Positions 16,328 through 25,300 of a stretch of 40,657 nucleotides of DNA are shown here, piece after piece. Origin of the DNA: Strigomonas culicis (Eukaryota; Euglenozoa; Kinetoplastea; Trypanosomatida; Trypanosomatidae); contig AUXH01000107.1 of NCBI GenBank assembly GCA_000482145.1, forward strand, positions 1 through 40,657. Reading direction: 5' to 3'. Position numbers and translations under genes: made by a program. Numbering within the stretch: position 1 is the stretch's first letter; every line of letters starts with the position of its first letter. The notes below the pieces were generated by a model. It had not been told where the DNA came from. It saw nothing but the letters and a program-made list of their open reading frames with translations, and ran no database searches.

Positions 16328-17887
16328 CTAGTGGCGGCGGCCGCCTCGGCGGTGGCCACCGCGACGGCTCTCCGTGCGGAAGCGCTTATTGGACGGCGGC
16401 GACGTGTCGCGGCGAGCGGCCTTGGCGCCGGGGGGCGCCGGGAGGCTCTTCTCCAGACCACGCTGACGCTTCAGGTGGGGCAGCTGGTGGTCGCCAGTCC
16501 AACTAGGCACAACGTCCGTCATGGGCAGATGCTTGGACGAGATGGCGCCGGCAAGCAGCTTGATGTTGTGGATCGTGGCCAACACCTCGCGGTCCACGTG
16601 TTTCACCTCGTGGCTTATGACGTGCTTCTTCACCGCGAAGATGGCCTCGGGCTCCACCTTCTCGACGGCCTTCACCAGCGACACCATCTTCACATTCAAG
16701 GCGTCCTCGTGGAGCTTGTGCAGCACCTCGGCCGGCTTCTTCCGCGCGATGTTCGTGGCCGCCAACAGGAGGGCCTCGACGACCGACAGGTTGTCCGGCA
16801 GCGCCTCGTCCGTGCCGACGAGCGCGCTCAACTGGCCGAACACGTACTCGAACAGCAGCTCCGCGTTGTCGCTCGTCGCCACGCGCGTGGCGAGCAGCAC
16901 GAGGCGGGAGAGCAGGACGGCGTGCGCATCGCTGCCGAGAGGCTTAGCTAGCAGCTTGCTCTTCTCCAGGTAGGGCAGCAGGTCGAACTCGGCTCCCTCC
17001 TTCACGTAGCGGCCGATGATCGTGACAGACTCTAGATGACGCTCGGAGTTCAGGTCGTACTTGCTGAGGAACAGCTCGAGCAGCGGCACGCCGTGCCGCT
17101 CCTTGCAGATGGGCAGGTGCGACACGATGCGCACGAGTTGCGTGAACTCGCGCGCGTCGACGGTGCCCAGCACGCGCTGGATGAGGTCGAGCACCTCGCT
17201 CTGCAGCTCCTCCGTCCAGTGGGCGCGGTACGTCGCGCTGGTGACCATCCGCGTGAGCCGCGTGACGGCCAGCTGCCGCTCCCGCTGCAGCTGCTCCGGG
17301 TCGTCGTCCTCCCGCTCGTCGCTGATCCAGTGCACGAGCTTCTTGATGACAGACTTGAAGGCGGTCGAGACGAGCGCGTCCAGCGCCGTGGCGGCGGCGC
17401 GGCGCGCGGGCTCGGGGAACGCCTCCTTGTCCAGCATCACCTGCATGAGAATGTCGGACCCCTCGCAGGAGAGGTACTCCCACTTCTTGTCCATCATGGA
17501 GACGGGCCCGAGGCCGACGAACGAGTTGAGCGCGGCGGTCAGCAGCTGCGGCGTGTTGTCGTCGCCGCCGATGACGTGCACGAGCGACGTCACTATCTTC
17601 TGCAGCGCGCTGCTGTCGCGCAGATCCGCCACGACGCGGCTGACGAATTCTAGAAAGCGCACGCGGAGGAGCAGTGGGGTGTCCGGCCTCTCCGCGGTGT
17701 GCACGAGCTCTAGTAGCTGCGGCACGTGCTCGTTGATCGCCGCCGCGTTCCCCGCGACCGCCTCCTGCAGTAAGGTGAACACCTCCGTCGGGTTGCCGCT
17801 CGGCGCCGCGAGCGCCGTCTGCGCCGGGGACTCAAGGACGGTCTCTGTCTCTGTGGGCTTCGCTGCCACCTTCTTCTTCGGGGGCAT
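16328..17887 (-). CDS. API5: API5-like (apoptosis inhibitor 5) HEAT/ARM-repeat protein
   Basis: A 519-residue protein whose layout matches API5/AAC-11 (PF05918). A helical HEAT/ARM-type body spans about residues 30-430, a helix of the VLATIHNIKLLAGAI type occupies the place of the API5 INVLIKDL segment, a short PSWTGD motif comes next, and the tail is basic and Arg/Gly-rich (HLKRQRG, RRDTSPPSNKRFRTESRRGG). Animal API5 is a nuclear protein implicated in mRNA export and survival signalling; the basic tail and the start MPPKKKVAAK suggest nuclear location here too. Classical apoptosis machinery is absent from trypanosomatids, so an RNA-related role is more likely (inference). The first Met is the start because the MPPKKK segment directly follows a well-formed acceptor and 5' UTR. 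The assignment rests on overall pattern, not on invariant catalytic residues. Confidence 0.68.
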   Translation of the reverse strand: MPPKKKVAAKPTETETVLESPAQTALAAPSGNPTEVFTLLQEAVAGNAAAINEHVPQLLELVHTAERPDTPLLLRVRFLEFVSRVVADLRDSSALQKIVTSLVHVIGGDDNTPQLLTAALNSFVGLGPVSMMDKKWEYLSCEGSDILMQVMLDKEAFPEPARRAAATALDALVSTAFKSVIKKLVHWISDEREDDDPEQLQRERQLAVTRLTRMVTSATYRAHWTEELQSEVLDLIQRVLGTVDAREFTQLVRIVSHLPICKERHGVPLLELFLSKYDLNSERHLESVTIIGRYVKEGAEFDLLPYLEKSKLLAKPLGSDAHAVLLSRLVLLATRVATSDNAELLFEYVFGQLSALVGTDEALPDNLSVVEALLLAATNIARKKPAEVLHKLHEDALNVKMVSLVKAVEKVEPEAIFAVKKHVISHEVKHVDREVLATIHNIKLLAGAISSKHLPMTDVVPSWTGDHQLPHLKRQRGLEKSLPAPPGAKAARRDTSPPSNKRFRTESRRGGHRRGGRRH

Positions 17888-18329
17888 GCTTCAAAAAGGA
17901 CAAAATGGAAAGACGGAAAACCTGTAACGGAACGAGAAACAAAACAAAACCTGCTTGTGTGTGTATGTGCTTCTGTAAAAAAAAAAAAAGGATGTGTAAA
18001 GAATTAATAAAGGTGATAAAAAAATGAAAGAAGAGATAAAAGAACAAACGGGCGAAAGACCCATAGTAAAGGAGTTGAAATTAAAAAAAAGTAATTAAAC
18101 GGAAGTGAAAATGAAATAACAAAACATGGTTCCTATGTGGAGAAAAACCTGTAGATAGTGGAAGGAAGTGCTCGAAGAAAAACGAAAAAAAGAGCTTTTT
18201 TTTTTTGATTAGGCATCTGTTGCCTTAATGTAAAATACAAGTGACGATTACAAGAGAACGAAATAAGCGATAAACGCTTCGATCCACAACGACAACTAGA
18301 CTGGAAGCAGACCACCTCCCCCCCCCCCG
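17888..18329. other. Intergenic/UTR spacer with a C-run
   Basis: Holds the API5-like 5' UTR and acceptor and an AT-rich stretch with a T-run near 18196-18207. An 11-base C run at 18318-18328 becomes a G11 tract directly after the stop codon of the acyltransferase mRNA. No gene seen. Confidence 0.5.
17973..17990 (-). promoter_or_regulatory. Predicted trans-splice acceptor for the API5-like gene
   Basis: In sense, a T13 run (complement of about 17977-17989) leads to ACAG with the AG at 17973-17974, leaving about 85 nt of 5' UTR before the ATG at 17887. Canonical arrangement; the site is inferred. Confidence 0.5.
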
Positions 18330-20375
18330 TCAGAGCTTCCTCAACCGAACGATTTCCTCCATGGCACTCGCAAAGGCGTCCGCAAAGTCGCTTGCGCTGT
18401 GGCGCGGTCCCTGCGCGTCCCGCCAGCATGATACGCTCGTCAGCAACGTCTCCCCGTCGAAGAGGCGCTGCCGCACGCCGTACCCCGTCGGCGTCGGCAG
18501 CGGGCTGGACATGAGTAGCGCCCCCGCGTCGACCGGCGGCTCTGTGGAGAGGGTCGGCGCCTGGTGCTGCCGGTACGCCGCGTCCTGGAAGAGCGCGGCC
18601 TCGCGGCCGTAGAGGCGCACCATCATGTTGTGCAGCCCGAACAGGTGCGGGTCCGTGCCGCCGCCGGAGAGCGTCAGGGCCTTCCGCCGCGCGTACACCT
18701 TCACCGCCTCCCGCAAGAGGGCGGCCTGCTGCGCCGCCGTGTGGCTCCTGTTGTGGGGGTGCATCGAGAGGACGAAGGCCTCGCAGGCGGCCGACGGCGC
18801 GCGCACCGCGCTCTCCCGGCCGCGCAGGAACATGGACATGTTCACGTCCTCCGTCGTGCTGACGGCGCTCTGCTGCAGGCGCCACCAGGCCAGCTGCACC
18901 GCGAGCTGGAGGAGCGCCGGCACGTCCGCGCGCGCGCAGCCCTGCAGGCCGCTCAGCACCACGTGGTGCGTATCGAGCCGGTCGACCATCGTCTGCAGCG
19001 CGACCCGCGCGCGCCGGACCGCGTCCTTCTGCTCCGGCGAGAGGCGCCACGTCAGGTGCCGCACCGGCTCCGTCGCGGCGGAGCGGCGCGGGACGGCGCT
19101 CGCGCGGCACCGCGCGCTGTCCGCGTTCACCATGTCGATGTAGCGGTGCACAATTCTGCCGTCGCACCAGCCGTGCTCGTAGCCGACGCTCAGCCCGCGG
19201 TTCCACACAGACACGAGGATGCTCTTGTCCCACCAGCAGTTCTGCTGCCGCACCGCCACGGACTTATCCACCGCGCCCGCCGCGCAGAGCACGTCCGTGT
19301 CGCGGCTGTTGTCAAGGCACAGCACGAACATGCTCGTCTCGATCTCCTCCAGGTTGCGCTGGTTGCCGGGGTCCCGCAGCAGCGAGGTGCGCCACGTGCT
19401 CCACTCCGTGCGCGGGAGCGACGTCAGCAGGCCCACCTCCTCCGCCGCGGACGCGACCCCGTGGCAACAGATGGCCCGCAGCCGCGCGTAGATCTGGTCG
19501 AGCGGCAGCACGTTCGCCTCGCTGTCGGCGACCGTCACGATGAAGGGATGGCCGCGGTACAGCACGGTGATGTGCGGCATGAAGCCGACCGCGCGGATCT
19601 CGTCCTGCAGTACACCCGGCACCCGCGTCGAGTTGAACAGGTTGTCGTTCTGCGAGAGGTCCAGCGGCAGCGCGTTGCGGCTCGACCCCGCCGTGATGAC
19701 CGGCGTGCTCACGTACTCCGGGCAGAGGGCCACGGACCGCTCAAACCAGTCTGAGGTCCAGTAGCCGCGCGTCGAGACCGGGTAGTGGATGTCCGGCCGC
19801 AGCGCATTCTCCAGGTACATCTTATAGTACCGCACACTGCTGTAGATCCAAAAGGTGGCCCGCACGAGCAGATCGTCATCCTTGTCCTCGTCGGGCCGCA
19901 CGAGCAGCGTCGTGTGCTGGTGCAGCGGCAGCGGGTCGCGCTGCTTCAGCTGCCGCTCGAAGCTGTCGGAGGAGATGAAGGACGTGTGCTGGTTCGCCTT
20001 GTCTGTCCGGACGAGCTCCTCGTGCACCTTGGCGCCCTCGCCCTCCGCAAAGGCCTGCGCGAGGCGGGACGTGCCCGCGTGCTGCTTGGGGGTGCTGAAG
20101 GCCCGCACCTCCTCCAGATAGGTCTGCAGCGTCCTCTGCAGCGGCGGTATGGGCAGCCGCGGCAGGCTCCTCTGGAAGTGCCGCGTCGGTATCACGCTGG
20201 GCTGGAGGTGGTTCACGTCCGCGTGGCGGTCCGCGGGCCCCCCAGCGGGTTGGGACACCTTTCGACTATGAGGGGACGCCTCCGCCTGCTCGCGCAGCAC
20301 GCCCCAGTTCCCTCGCGTGATGGTGCAGCCCGCAGTGCCCGCGCTGCGTCGCACACACGACCGTCGCAGGCTCAT
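18330..20375 (-). CDS. Carnitine/choline O-acyltransferase family protein with altered acceptor site
   Basis: A 681-residue member of the carnitine acyltransferase family (PF00755), started at the Met at 20375 (MSLRRSCVRRSAGTAG), an Arg/Ser-rich likely mitochondrial presequence. Family landmarks in order are LPRLPIPPLQRTLQTYLEEV near the N-terminus; the hydrophobic WFERSVALCPEY region; WWDKSILVSVWNRGLSVGYEHGWCDG with catalytic His401; ALLQLAVQLAWWRLQ; and SSPLPTPTGYGV, where Ser624 matches the conserved oxyanion-site Ser. By alignment from memory to animal carnitine acetyltransferase, three carnitine-carboxylate-binding residues are replaced: Tyr452 by Thr508, Thr465 by Glu521 and Arg518 by Pro576. 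The catalytic core is thus kept while the acceptor site differs. I expect transfer of acyl groups from CoA to an acceptor other than carnitine, or loss of activity. The stop codon is followed by a G11 tract. Confidence 0.85.
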   Translation of the reverse strand: MSLRRSCVRRSAGTAGCTITRGNWGVLREQAEASPHSRKVSQPAGGPADRHADVNHLQPSVIPTRHFQRSLPRLPIPPLQRTLQTYLEEVRAFSTPKQHAGTSRLAQAFAEGEGAKVHEELVRTDKANQHTSFISSDSFERQLKQRDPLPLHQHTTLLVRPDEDKDDDLLVRATFWIYSSVRYYKMYLENALRPDIHYPVSTRGYWTSDWFERSVALCPEYVSTPVITAGSSRNALPLDLSQNDNLFNSTRVPGVLQDEIRAVGFMPHITVLYRGHPFIVTVADSEANVLPLDQIYARLRAICCHGVASAAEEVGLLTSLPRTEWSTWRTSLLRDPGNQRNLEEIETSMFVLCLDNSRDTDVLCAAGAVDKSVAVRQQNCWWDKSILVSVWNRGLSVGYEHGWCDGRIVHRYIDMVNADSARCRASAVPRRSAATEPVRHLTWRLSPEQKDAVRRARVALQTMVDRLDTHHVVLSGLQGCARADVPALLQLAVQLAWWRLQQSAVSTTEDVNMSMFLRGRESAVRAPSAACEAFVLSMHPHNRSHTAAQQAALLREAVKVYARRKALTLSGGGTDPHLFGLHNMMVRLYGREAALFQDAAYRQHQAPTLSTEPPVDAGALLMSSPLPTPTGYGVRQRLFDGETLLTSVSCWRDAQGPRHSASDFADAFASAMEEIVRLRKL

Positions 20376-20836
20376 TTCACGTTTTTGTTTTGTTCTTCTT
20401 TGGGAGAGGTAAACCGATAAACGAAGCGAAAAGAGGCAAAACACAACACCAGTGTGTATACACTAATATGGAAGTACTATCGAATACAACAACGAAACCA
20501 ATGAGCCAAAAAGACAAGGAGGGGAACCAGAGGGATAAGACCATTTGCATACGTAAACAAAACAAGAACGGACGAGTGGCATGGCATGTAGCGATGAAGA
20601 TATCACCTTCGTGTCATTGCCTTTCCGAACTAATCAAAATGTCTTGCTTTTTTTTTTTGTAGAATTAAGGAAAATCACTTCTCCAATTTCTGAGTGCAAA
20701 TAATAATAAAAACGTCAACAAGGGCACAACGCGACTTCAAAAAGGGTGCAGTACAAGAGAGGTGAGAGAAGAGGAGGCAATAATAATAATAATAATAATA
20801 ACAATACATAAACCATCATAAACCTTACTTCCTCTC
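20376..20836. other. Intergenic/UTR spacer
   Basis: Includes a pyrimidine-rich sense tract (complement of about 20403-20445) and AG at 20398-20399 as the likely acceptor for the acyltransferase, then AT-rich sequence with an (AAT)n repeat at 20779-20802 in the 3' UTR of the p47 gene. No gene seen. Confidence 0.5.
20779..20802. repeat. (AAT)n microsatellite
   Basis: About eight AAT/TAA units just 3' of the p47-like gene, within its probable 3' UTR; in sense it reads ATT repeats, an AU-rich element-like stretch. Confidence 0.85.
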
Positions 20837-21796
20837 TCAGAGCGGTTTGATGGAAAGAACCGCACGCTTGAGTTTCGCTTCCTCCACCGTCTTCTGGCGC
20901 ACCGCCTCGTCCAACTTCCGCGGCGGCACATCGCGGACCACCAGCTCGAAACGCGCGAGGTCAGGCTGGACGGTGTGCGCCAGTGCGTACACATCCTCCA
21001 CCGTGTGACGCGTCGCGTTGACCTTCACCTGCGTCGTCTGTCCCTGCGTATTAACGATCCGCAGATTCGTCACGTCAGCGGCCGCCTCGTCCAGCGTCAC
21101 GACGCGCGTCGCGTCGAAGGACGCAGCGCCGCCGGCGGCCGGCGCCGCCGCGCCCGCAGTCGCGAGGCGGTGTCCCGCGCCGTTGAAGGCGGCGTACGCC
21201 GGCGGCGTGTACGTCTGCGACTGGCAGTCCCGCAGCTTCACATCCAAGTCGCAGTCGGGGTACTTGGCCGCGAGGGTGGCGGGCACGAAGCCCCGCTCCA
21301 TCTCCGCGAAGAAGGCTTTTGCCTCTGGCGTCGTCGACGGCTGCAGCGGTCCATCATCGATGGTGTAGCCGTTCGCGTAGATGGCCAGGGTGACGTTGCG
21401 CTGCTGGCGCACCGCCGCGGCGATGAAAGGACTGCTGTTCGTCGTGTGGCCTAAGCGGCGGCCCTTGCCGTAGAAGGCATCGACGTCCTCGCGTGCCGCG
21501 TCCTCGCCGGATTGCTCCTGCTTCGCCTTGGTGAAGAGGTTTTCAATGAGGTTCGTCGCGTCCTGCGACTCAGAAGGGGCGGCCAGCACCTCCTGGCCAG
21601 AGCCTCCGGCACCACCCCCGACAAAGTACTTTTCGGGCCCGCCCTTCTTCCTTTCCGCTTCCTTCGCCTCCGCGGCTGCCAGCGCGCGCGTGAAGTTCCA
21701 GTTGCTTGCCTCTAAGAGCAATCTCGCCTCGCTCGTCGTGAGCGCAGGAAAGCGCTGCTGCAAGCGCACAATGTCAGACCGCTTTTCAGCATCCAT
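20837..21796 (-). CDS. p47/NSFL1C-like p97 (VCP) adaptor: UBA-SEP-UBX
   Basis: A 319-residue adaptor of the AAA ATPase p97/VCP. I start it at the Met at 21796 (MDAEKRSDIV); the longer frame upstream is translated pyrimidine-rich leader. A UBA-like helix bundle occupies residues 4-45. The linker motif EKYFVGGGAGGSGQEV (55-70) matches the p47 YxGGxxSGQ motif, and FYGKGRRLG (108-116) matches the second conserved linker motif. A SEP domain follows (about 134-198; AIYANGYTIDDGPL). The C-terminal UBX domain (about 243-319) carries VPPRKLDEA where p47 has its p97-contact loop. Full domain order and length match p47/Shp1, which acts in membrane fusion and ubiquitin-dependent protein extraction. It is a confident orthologue-level call. 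Confidence 0.92.
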   Translation of the reverse strand: MDAEKRSDIVRLQQRFPALTTSEARLLLEASNWNFTRALAAAEAKEAERKKGGPEKYFVGGGAGGSGQEVLAAPSESQDATNLIENLFTKAKQEQSGEDAAREDVDAFYGKGRRLGHTTNSSPFIAAAVRQQRNVTLAIYANGYTIDDGPLQPSTTPEAKAFFAEMERGFVPATLAAKYPDCDLDVKLRDCQSQTYTPPAYAAFNGAGHRLATAGAAAPAAGGAASFDATRVVTLDEAAADVTNLRIVNTQGQTTQVKVNATRHTVEDVYALAHTVQPDLARFELVVRDVPPRKLDEAVRQKTVEEAKLKRAVLSIKPL

Positions 21797-22756
21797 TGAA
21801 ATGTCAGCAAACCGAAAGGGGGAAAAGGAAACAGGAATGAAATGGAGAAGCGGCAAAACACAAAGAGACGTAACCGAGAGTATACTCTTACTGCCAGCAT
21901 CAAAGTGTAGCGTAAAGAAAGAGGTAACAAAGAAAAAAAAAGGAAGAAGAAGCAGAGAAAAAAAGGGAGAACAAAACAATTCGGTAGCAGTATCATCCAA
22001 CATACACGAATCACAACATCAACAATGAAAATAGCAGGAAACCAAGACAAAACCTAATACCGATATGTATATTTGTTTATAGTGCTCATATATAGCACAT
22101 TTACAGATCGCAAGATAGTCGCACAAAAAATTAAGAAAAAAGGGAATCTTCTTTTTTGTATAGTAATATGACTAAATGCATGACAAACACTGAAAAAAAA
22201 GTAACTTTTTAGAAGTAGGCTCATAAATATTCAATGAAAAGAGAACACACAAACACGCACAAAAAAAAATGCGAACAAAAAAAAAATGATTTGTACTTTG
22301 AGATATATTTAAAAGATCTCCAGTTGCAATAGTTGGATGCTATACATAGCGAACATGGGAGTTTTTTTTTTTTTGATAGCTTTTATCAGGAAATATATTT
22401 TTGCGTCTCGTTTTTTCGCCATCAGTGTCACTGGATTCTCAGTCTAAACGACCAGAAGTGACATTTTCTGAATCTTATTTTCAATCATATGAGAGAAAAG
22501 AAAAAATCTTTTTTTGTTTCCTTTAAAAGGAGTAAAACCCCTTTAATTACATTACAAGAAAGGAATGGAATGCTAAATAAAGAAAAATAATGGAAAAAAA
22601 AAGAGTTCATGATCCTACAAAGAAGGAAAGTAATACAGCCTGCTCATTCTTTATCTAACAGTGACATAGAAAAATAAAAATAAAAAAAAGCACGAATTTG
22701 AGTTACAAAGAAAAGAAAAAAGGGAATGAAAAAGGAAACAAACAAACAAAAAGGAA
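21797..22756. other. Long AT-rich intergenic/UTR spacer
   Basis: About 960 bases with no supported gene: p47 5' UTR and acceptor, then very AT-rich sequence with repeated poly-A/poly-T runs (22264-22287, 22361-22372) and an A5T-type run at 22671-22688. In sense that run is a TTTTTATTTTT element just after the stop of the next gene. I looked for tRNA-like boxes and found none. Confidence 0.5.
21891..21970 (-). promoter_or_regulatory. Predicted trans-splice acceptor for the p47-like gene
   Basis: In sense, C/T-rich sequence (complement of about 21918-21970) is followed by the AG at 21891-21892, giving roughly 94 nt of 5' UTR. No AG occurs in the ~80 nt immediately before the ATG, which favours this site. 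Confidence 0.45.
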
Positions 22757-25300
22757 TCATGTTGAGACTTCAGTCAATGAAGAGAGTTTATCTACTTCAC
22801 AGACCTCTTTCGCCCACTTTCGGAGAGCATTAACGTCATACAACTCGTTGATGAAACTGCTGCAGTGCACGTCACCGATGACAATCTCCACCGGCAGCGC
22901 ATATTCGCTGCTCATGCCGTTGGAGAACGCAAGGCTGTTCGGGTGCCGTGGGTGGCTGCTAGACGCCGCCGCCGCCTGCAGGCTCCCTTCCGCACTGTTT
23001 AGTTTGGTGCAGGAGCCCATGAAGGGCGCCGGCGCGGGTTGCGAGCCGGCACCGGCGCCCGAGGTGCGGAACGCATGCCACATGCTCTGCGCCACCGGCG
23101 TCAGCTCCATCTCGCGCGTGGTCTGCAGCAAACCGTCCATGTCCTTGTCGGCGGACATCCAGTTGCACACCTTGTGCTCCAGCGGGTCGAATGCCGGCGC
23201 CGGCACGAAGGGGACGGAGCAGCCGCCGCGGTCGCCAGGCGGGTGGCTGCCGTTCGTCGTGGGCGACGCCTTCGAGTTCACCTCCATCGACGTGGCGGTC
23301 GAGGAGAAGCGGCTGTGTTGCGGCGCCGTCAGCGCGGCGCGCACCGCGGACGTGGCCGTGGAGCCGACGGAGCAGCCGATCTTGCTCTCCGGCGAGTGTG
23401 CCTTCGGCACCGGCGCGCTCGCGCTCATATCCGAGCTGCGCTGCAGCGACACCTCCGTCATGGCCGCGGCCAGGCTGACTGCGTTGCAGGGGTCCAGCAC
23501 GTAGGACGGGTCGAGCTGCGGGCTCATGTGCGGCTCGTCCACGTGCGAGGCCGTCAGGCTGACCGTCAGGCGGGAGAGGTCGAGCGTGTCGGACCGCTGG
23601 CAGTGGCTCACGTGCGCGTAGGCCTCGCTCACCTCCTCCGCGGCGGTGTACCGCACCGCCGCGACGACGTCCTTCAGCGACAGAAAGTCGCACTGGTTCA
23701 GCACCTCGTCGAGTCCCGTCGCGGAGCGGCTCTTTCGGACGTGCCGCGTGATGAGTGGCTTCTCGTAGCGGCGGATGCGCTCCTCCGCTTCCATGGTGCC
23801 CACCTGATCCACGTGTGACTGGAGAGTGGTCATGGACAGCGTCTGCGCCTTGACGACGCTGCTGCTGGAGCTTCCGCGGCCGTACTTTTCGGCGCTGTCC
23901 TCCACGTCGCGGAGCCGCGAGGAGATGATGGCGCCGTAGCGGGTCCGCATGCATCCGCTGCGGTCGGTGATGGCGCAGTCTGACACGTTCGTCCGCGTGC
24001 CGACGACGGAGTGCAGGGACTGCGACGTCGTGAGGCTCGTGCCCTTGCGCTGCGACAGCGTCAGGTCCTCCATGCGCTTGTTGTCGCTGTTCATCGACTC
24101 GCATGAGACGGCCTTGCGCAGGACGGGGGGCAGTTTCGAAGAGATCGTGCTGTTGGAGTCCGACTTTATCGAGAGGGCCGTGCGCGCGGCGGGGCCCTCC
24201 TTGAGAAAGTCGCGCAACAGCTCCACCTCGCCCTCTTTTAAAAGAACTGCCTCTTGTGCAATTGTTTTTTGTTTCGAGGAGAGGGGATCGTTATCAGCCG
24301 TGGCGGAGTCTGCGGCTTCCGGCAGCCTATCGTCCTTTTGAATGACCTCCGCGACGCTAAGGGTCTGTGTGACGTGGTGGTCTTGGTAGTTCACAAGATG
24401 GTAGAGCGCGTAGTAGCTACCGCATCGCTTGGAGTCCTCTGTGATGTCGCTCTGCACGGTGCTGTCCGCCACCGTCGTGATCACGCTGCCTTCGACGGAT
24501 GGTGGGTGCTTCTGCTCCCGAGCGGGTTCCAAGAGCCCCGGAGAGAGGAACTTGTTAAAGAAGCTCCCGTTCTTCGAGGGGAGATGGCTGCTGGGGCCGC
24601 TCTTGCTCCCCGCGTGTGCGTCCAGCGGCAGCGGCGGCTGCGTCGCCTTCTCGGTGAAGATGCCCGTGCGCTCGGCTGTGATCGCCGCCTCGCTCTCCAT
24701 GACGGCCGTGTCGCTCCCACTCCCGTGGAAGCTATAGTTCTTCTCCAGCGTGCGGCACAACATAGGCGGGGTCGGCTGGTCCCCCGGCGAGCTGCAGTTG
24801 AAGCCCGCGCCGAGGGACTGCGCCTCCGACTGCGGGTCGCCGCCGACGGGGCTGCGGTTGCCGGACTGCATGAGCAGCCGCGCCGGCGGCGCCACCGCCG
24901 CGTCGGCGGGCAGCAGGTGCGTGGAGAGCGAGAGGGCGTCGCACGGCCTCGCGGCGGGGCCGGGCGCGGCCGGCGGCGCCGCGTGGCGGCCCGCGGACGC
25001 CAGGCCGGCACCCACACTGCTCGTCTCGCCCAGCGTCGACGTGTCGCTCGGCACGCCGCCCCACCCCATCGGCGAGCAGCACACCGCCGCGAAGAGGGTG
25101 TGCGGCGCCATCGCGGCGCTGCCGAGCGTCGCCGTGCTCGCGGCGGCGTGCAGCCCCAGCTCGCCGGTCGAGGCGGTTCTGGCGCCCCTCACCGTCGCCG
25201 CCGGCGAGAGCTTCGACTCCTCGTGCCCCAGCAGCCCACCGAAGCCCTGGAGGTCGTGCGACGAGGCACAGGTACTCAAGACGGTAGAGCTCGCCTTCAT
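22757..25300 (-). CDS. Large Ser/Thr/Ala-rich disordered protein, unknown function
   Basis: Not recognised. The frame encodes 847 residues (MKASSTVLST). Most of the chain is Ser, Thr, Pro and Ala rich and looks disordered, with many potential phosphorylation sites. Two parts look ordered: a helical segment around residues 520-565 (MEAEERIRRYEKPLITRHVR to SLKDVVAAVRYTAAEEV) and a compact C-terminal module of about 60 residues (VEIVIGDVHCSSFINELYDV, then ALRKWAKEVCEVDKL). Codons are G/C-ending throughout and the strand fits the cluster, so I regard it as real despite a long opposite-strand open frame. There is no signal peptide or membrane helix. A cytoskeletal or signalling scaffold is conceivable but unsupported. 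Confidence 0.75.
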   Translation of the reverse strand: MKASSTVLSTCASSHDLQGFGGLLGHEESKLSPAATVRGARTASTGELGLHAAASTATLGSAAMAPHTLFAAVCCSPMGWGGVPSDTSTLGETSSVGAGLASAGRHAAPPAAPGPAARPCDALSLSTHLLPADAAVAPPARLLMQSGNRSPVGGDPQSEAQSLGAGFNCSSPGDQPTPPMLCRTLEKNYSFHGSGSDTAVMESEAAITAERTGIFTEKATQPPLPLDAHAGSKSGPSSHLPSKNGSFFNKFLSPGLLEPAREQKHPPSVEGSVITTVADSTVQSDITEDSKRCGSYYALYHLVNYQDHHVTQTLSVAEVIQKDDRLPEAADSATADNDPLSSKQKTIAQEAVLLKEGEVELLRDFLKEGPAARTALSIKSDSNSTISSKLPPVLRKAVSCESMNSDNKRMEDLTLSQRKGTSLTTSQSLHSVVGTRTNVSDCAITDRSGCMRTRYGAIISSRLRDVEDSAEKYGRGSSSSSVVKAQTLSMTTLQSHVDQVGTMEAEERIRRYEKPLITRHVRKSRSATGLDEVLNQCDFLSLKDVVAAVRYTAAEEVSEAYAHVSHCQRSDTLDLSRLTVSLTASHVDEPHMSPQLDPSYVLDPCNAVSLAAAMTEVSLQRSSDMSASAPVPKAHSPESKIGCSVGSTATSAVRAALTAPQHSRFSSTATSMEVNSKASPTTNGSHPPGDRGGCSVPFVPAPAFDPLEHKVCNWMSADKDMDGLLQTTREMELTPVAQSMWHAFRTSGAGAGSQPAPAPFMGSCTKLNSAEGSLQAAAASSSHPRHPNSLAFSNGMSSEYALPVEIVIGDVHCSSFINELYDVNALRKWAKEVCEVDKLSSLTEVST

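Noticed and set aside
18133..19233. A 366-codon minus-strand frame overlapping the acyltransferase
   Set aside because: Out of frame with the conserved acyltransferase motifs; Arg/Ala-rich shadow that enters AT-rich spacer.
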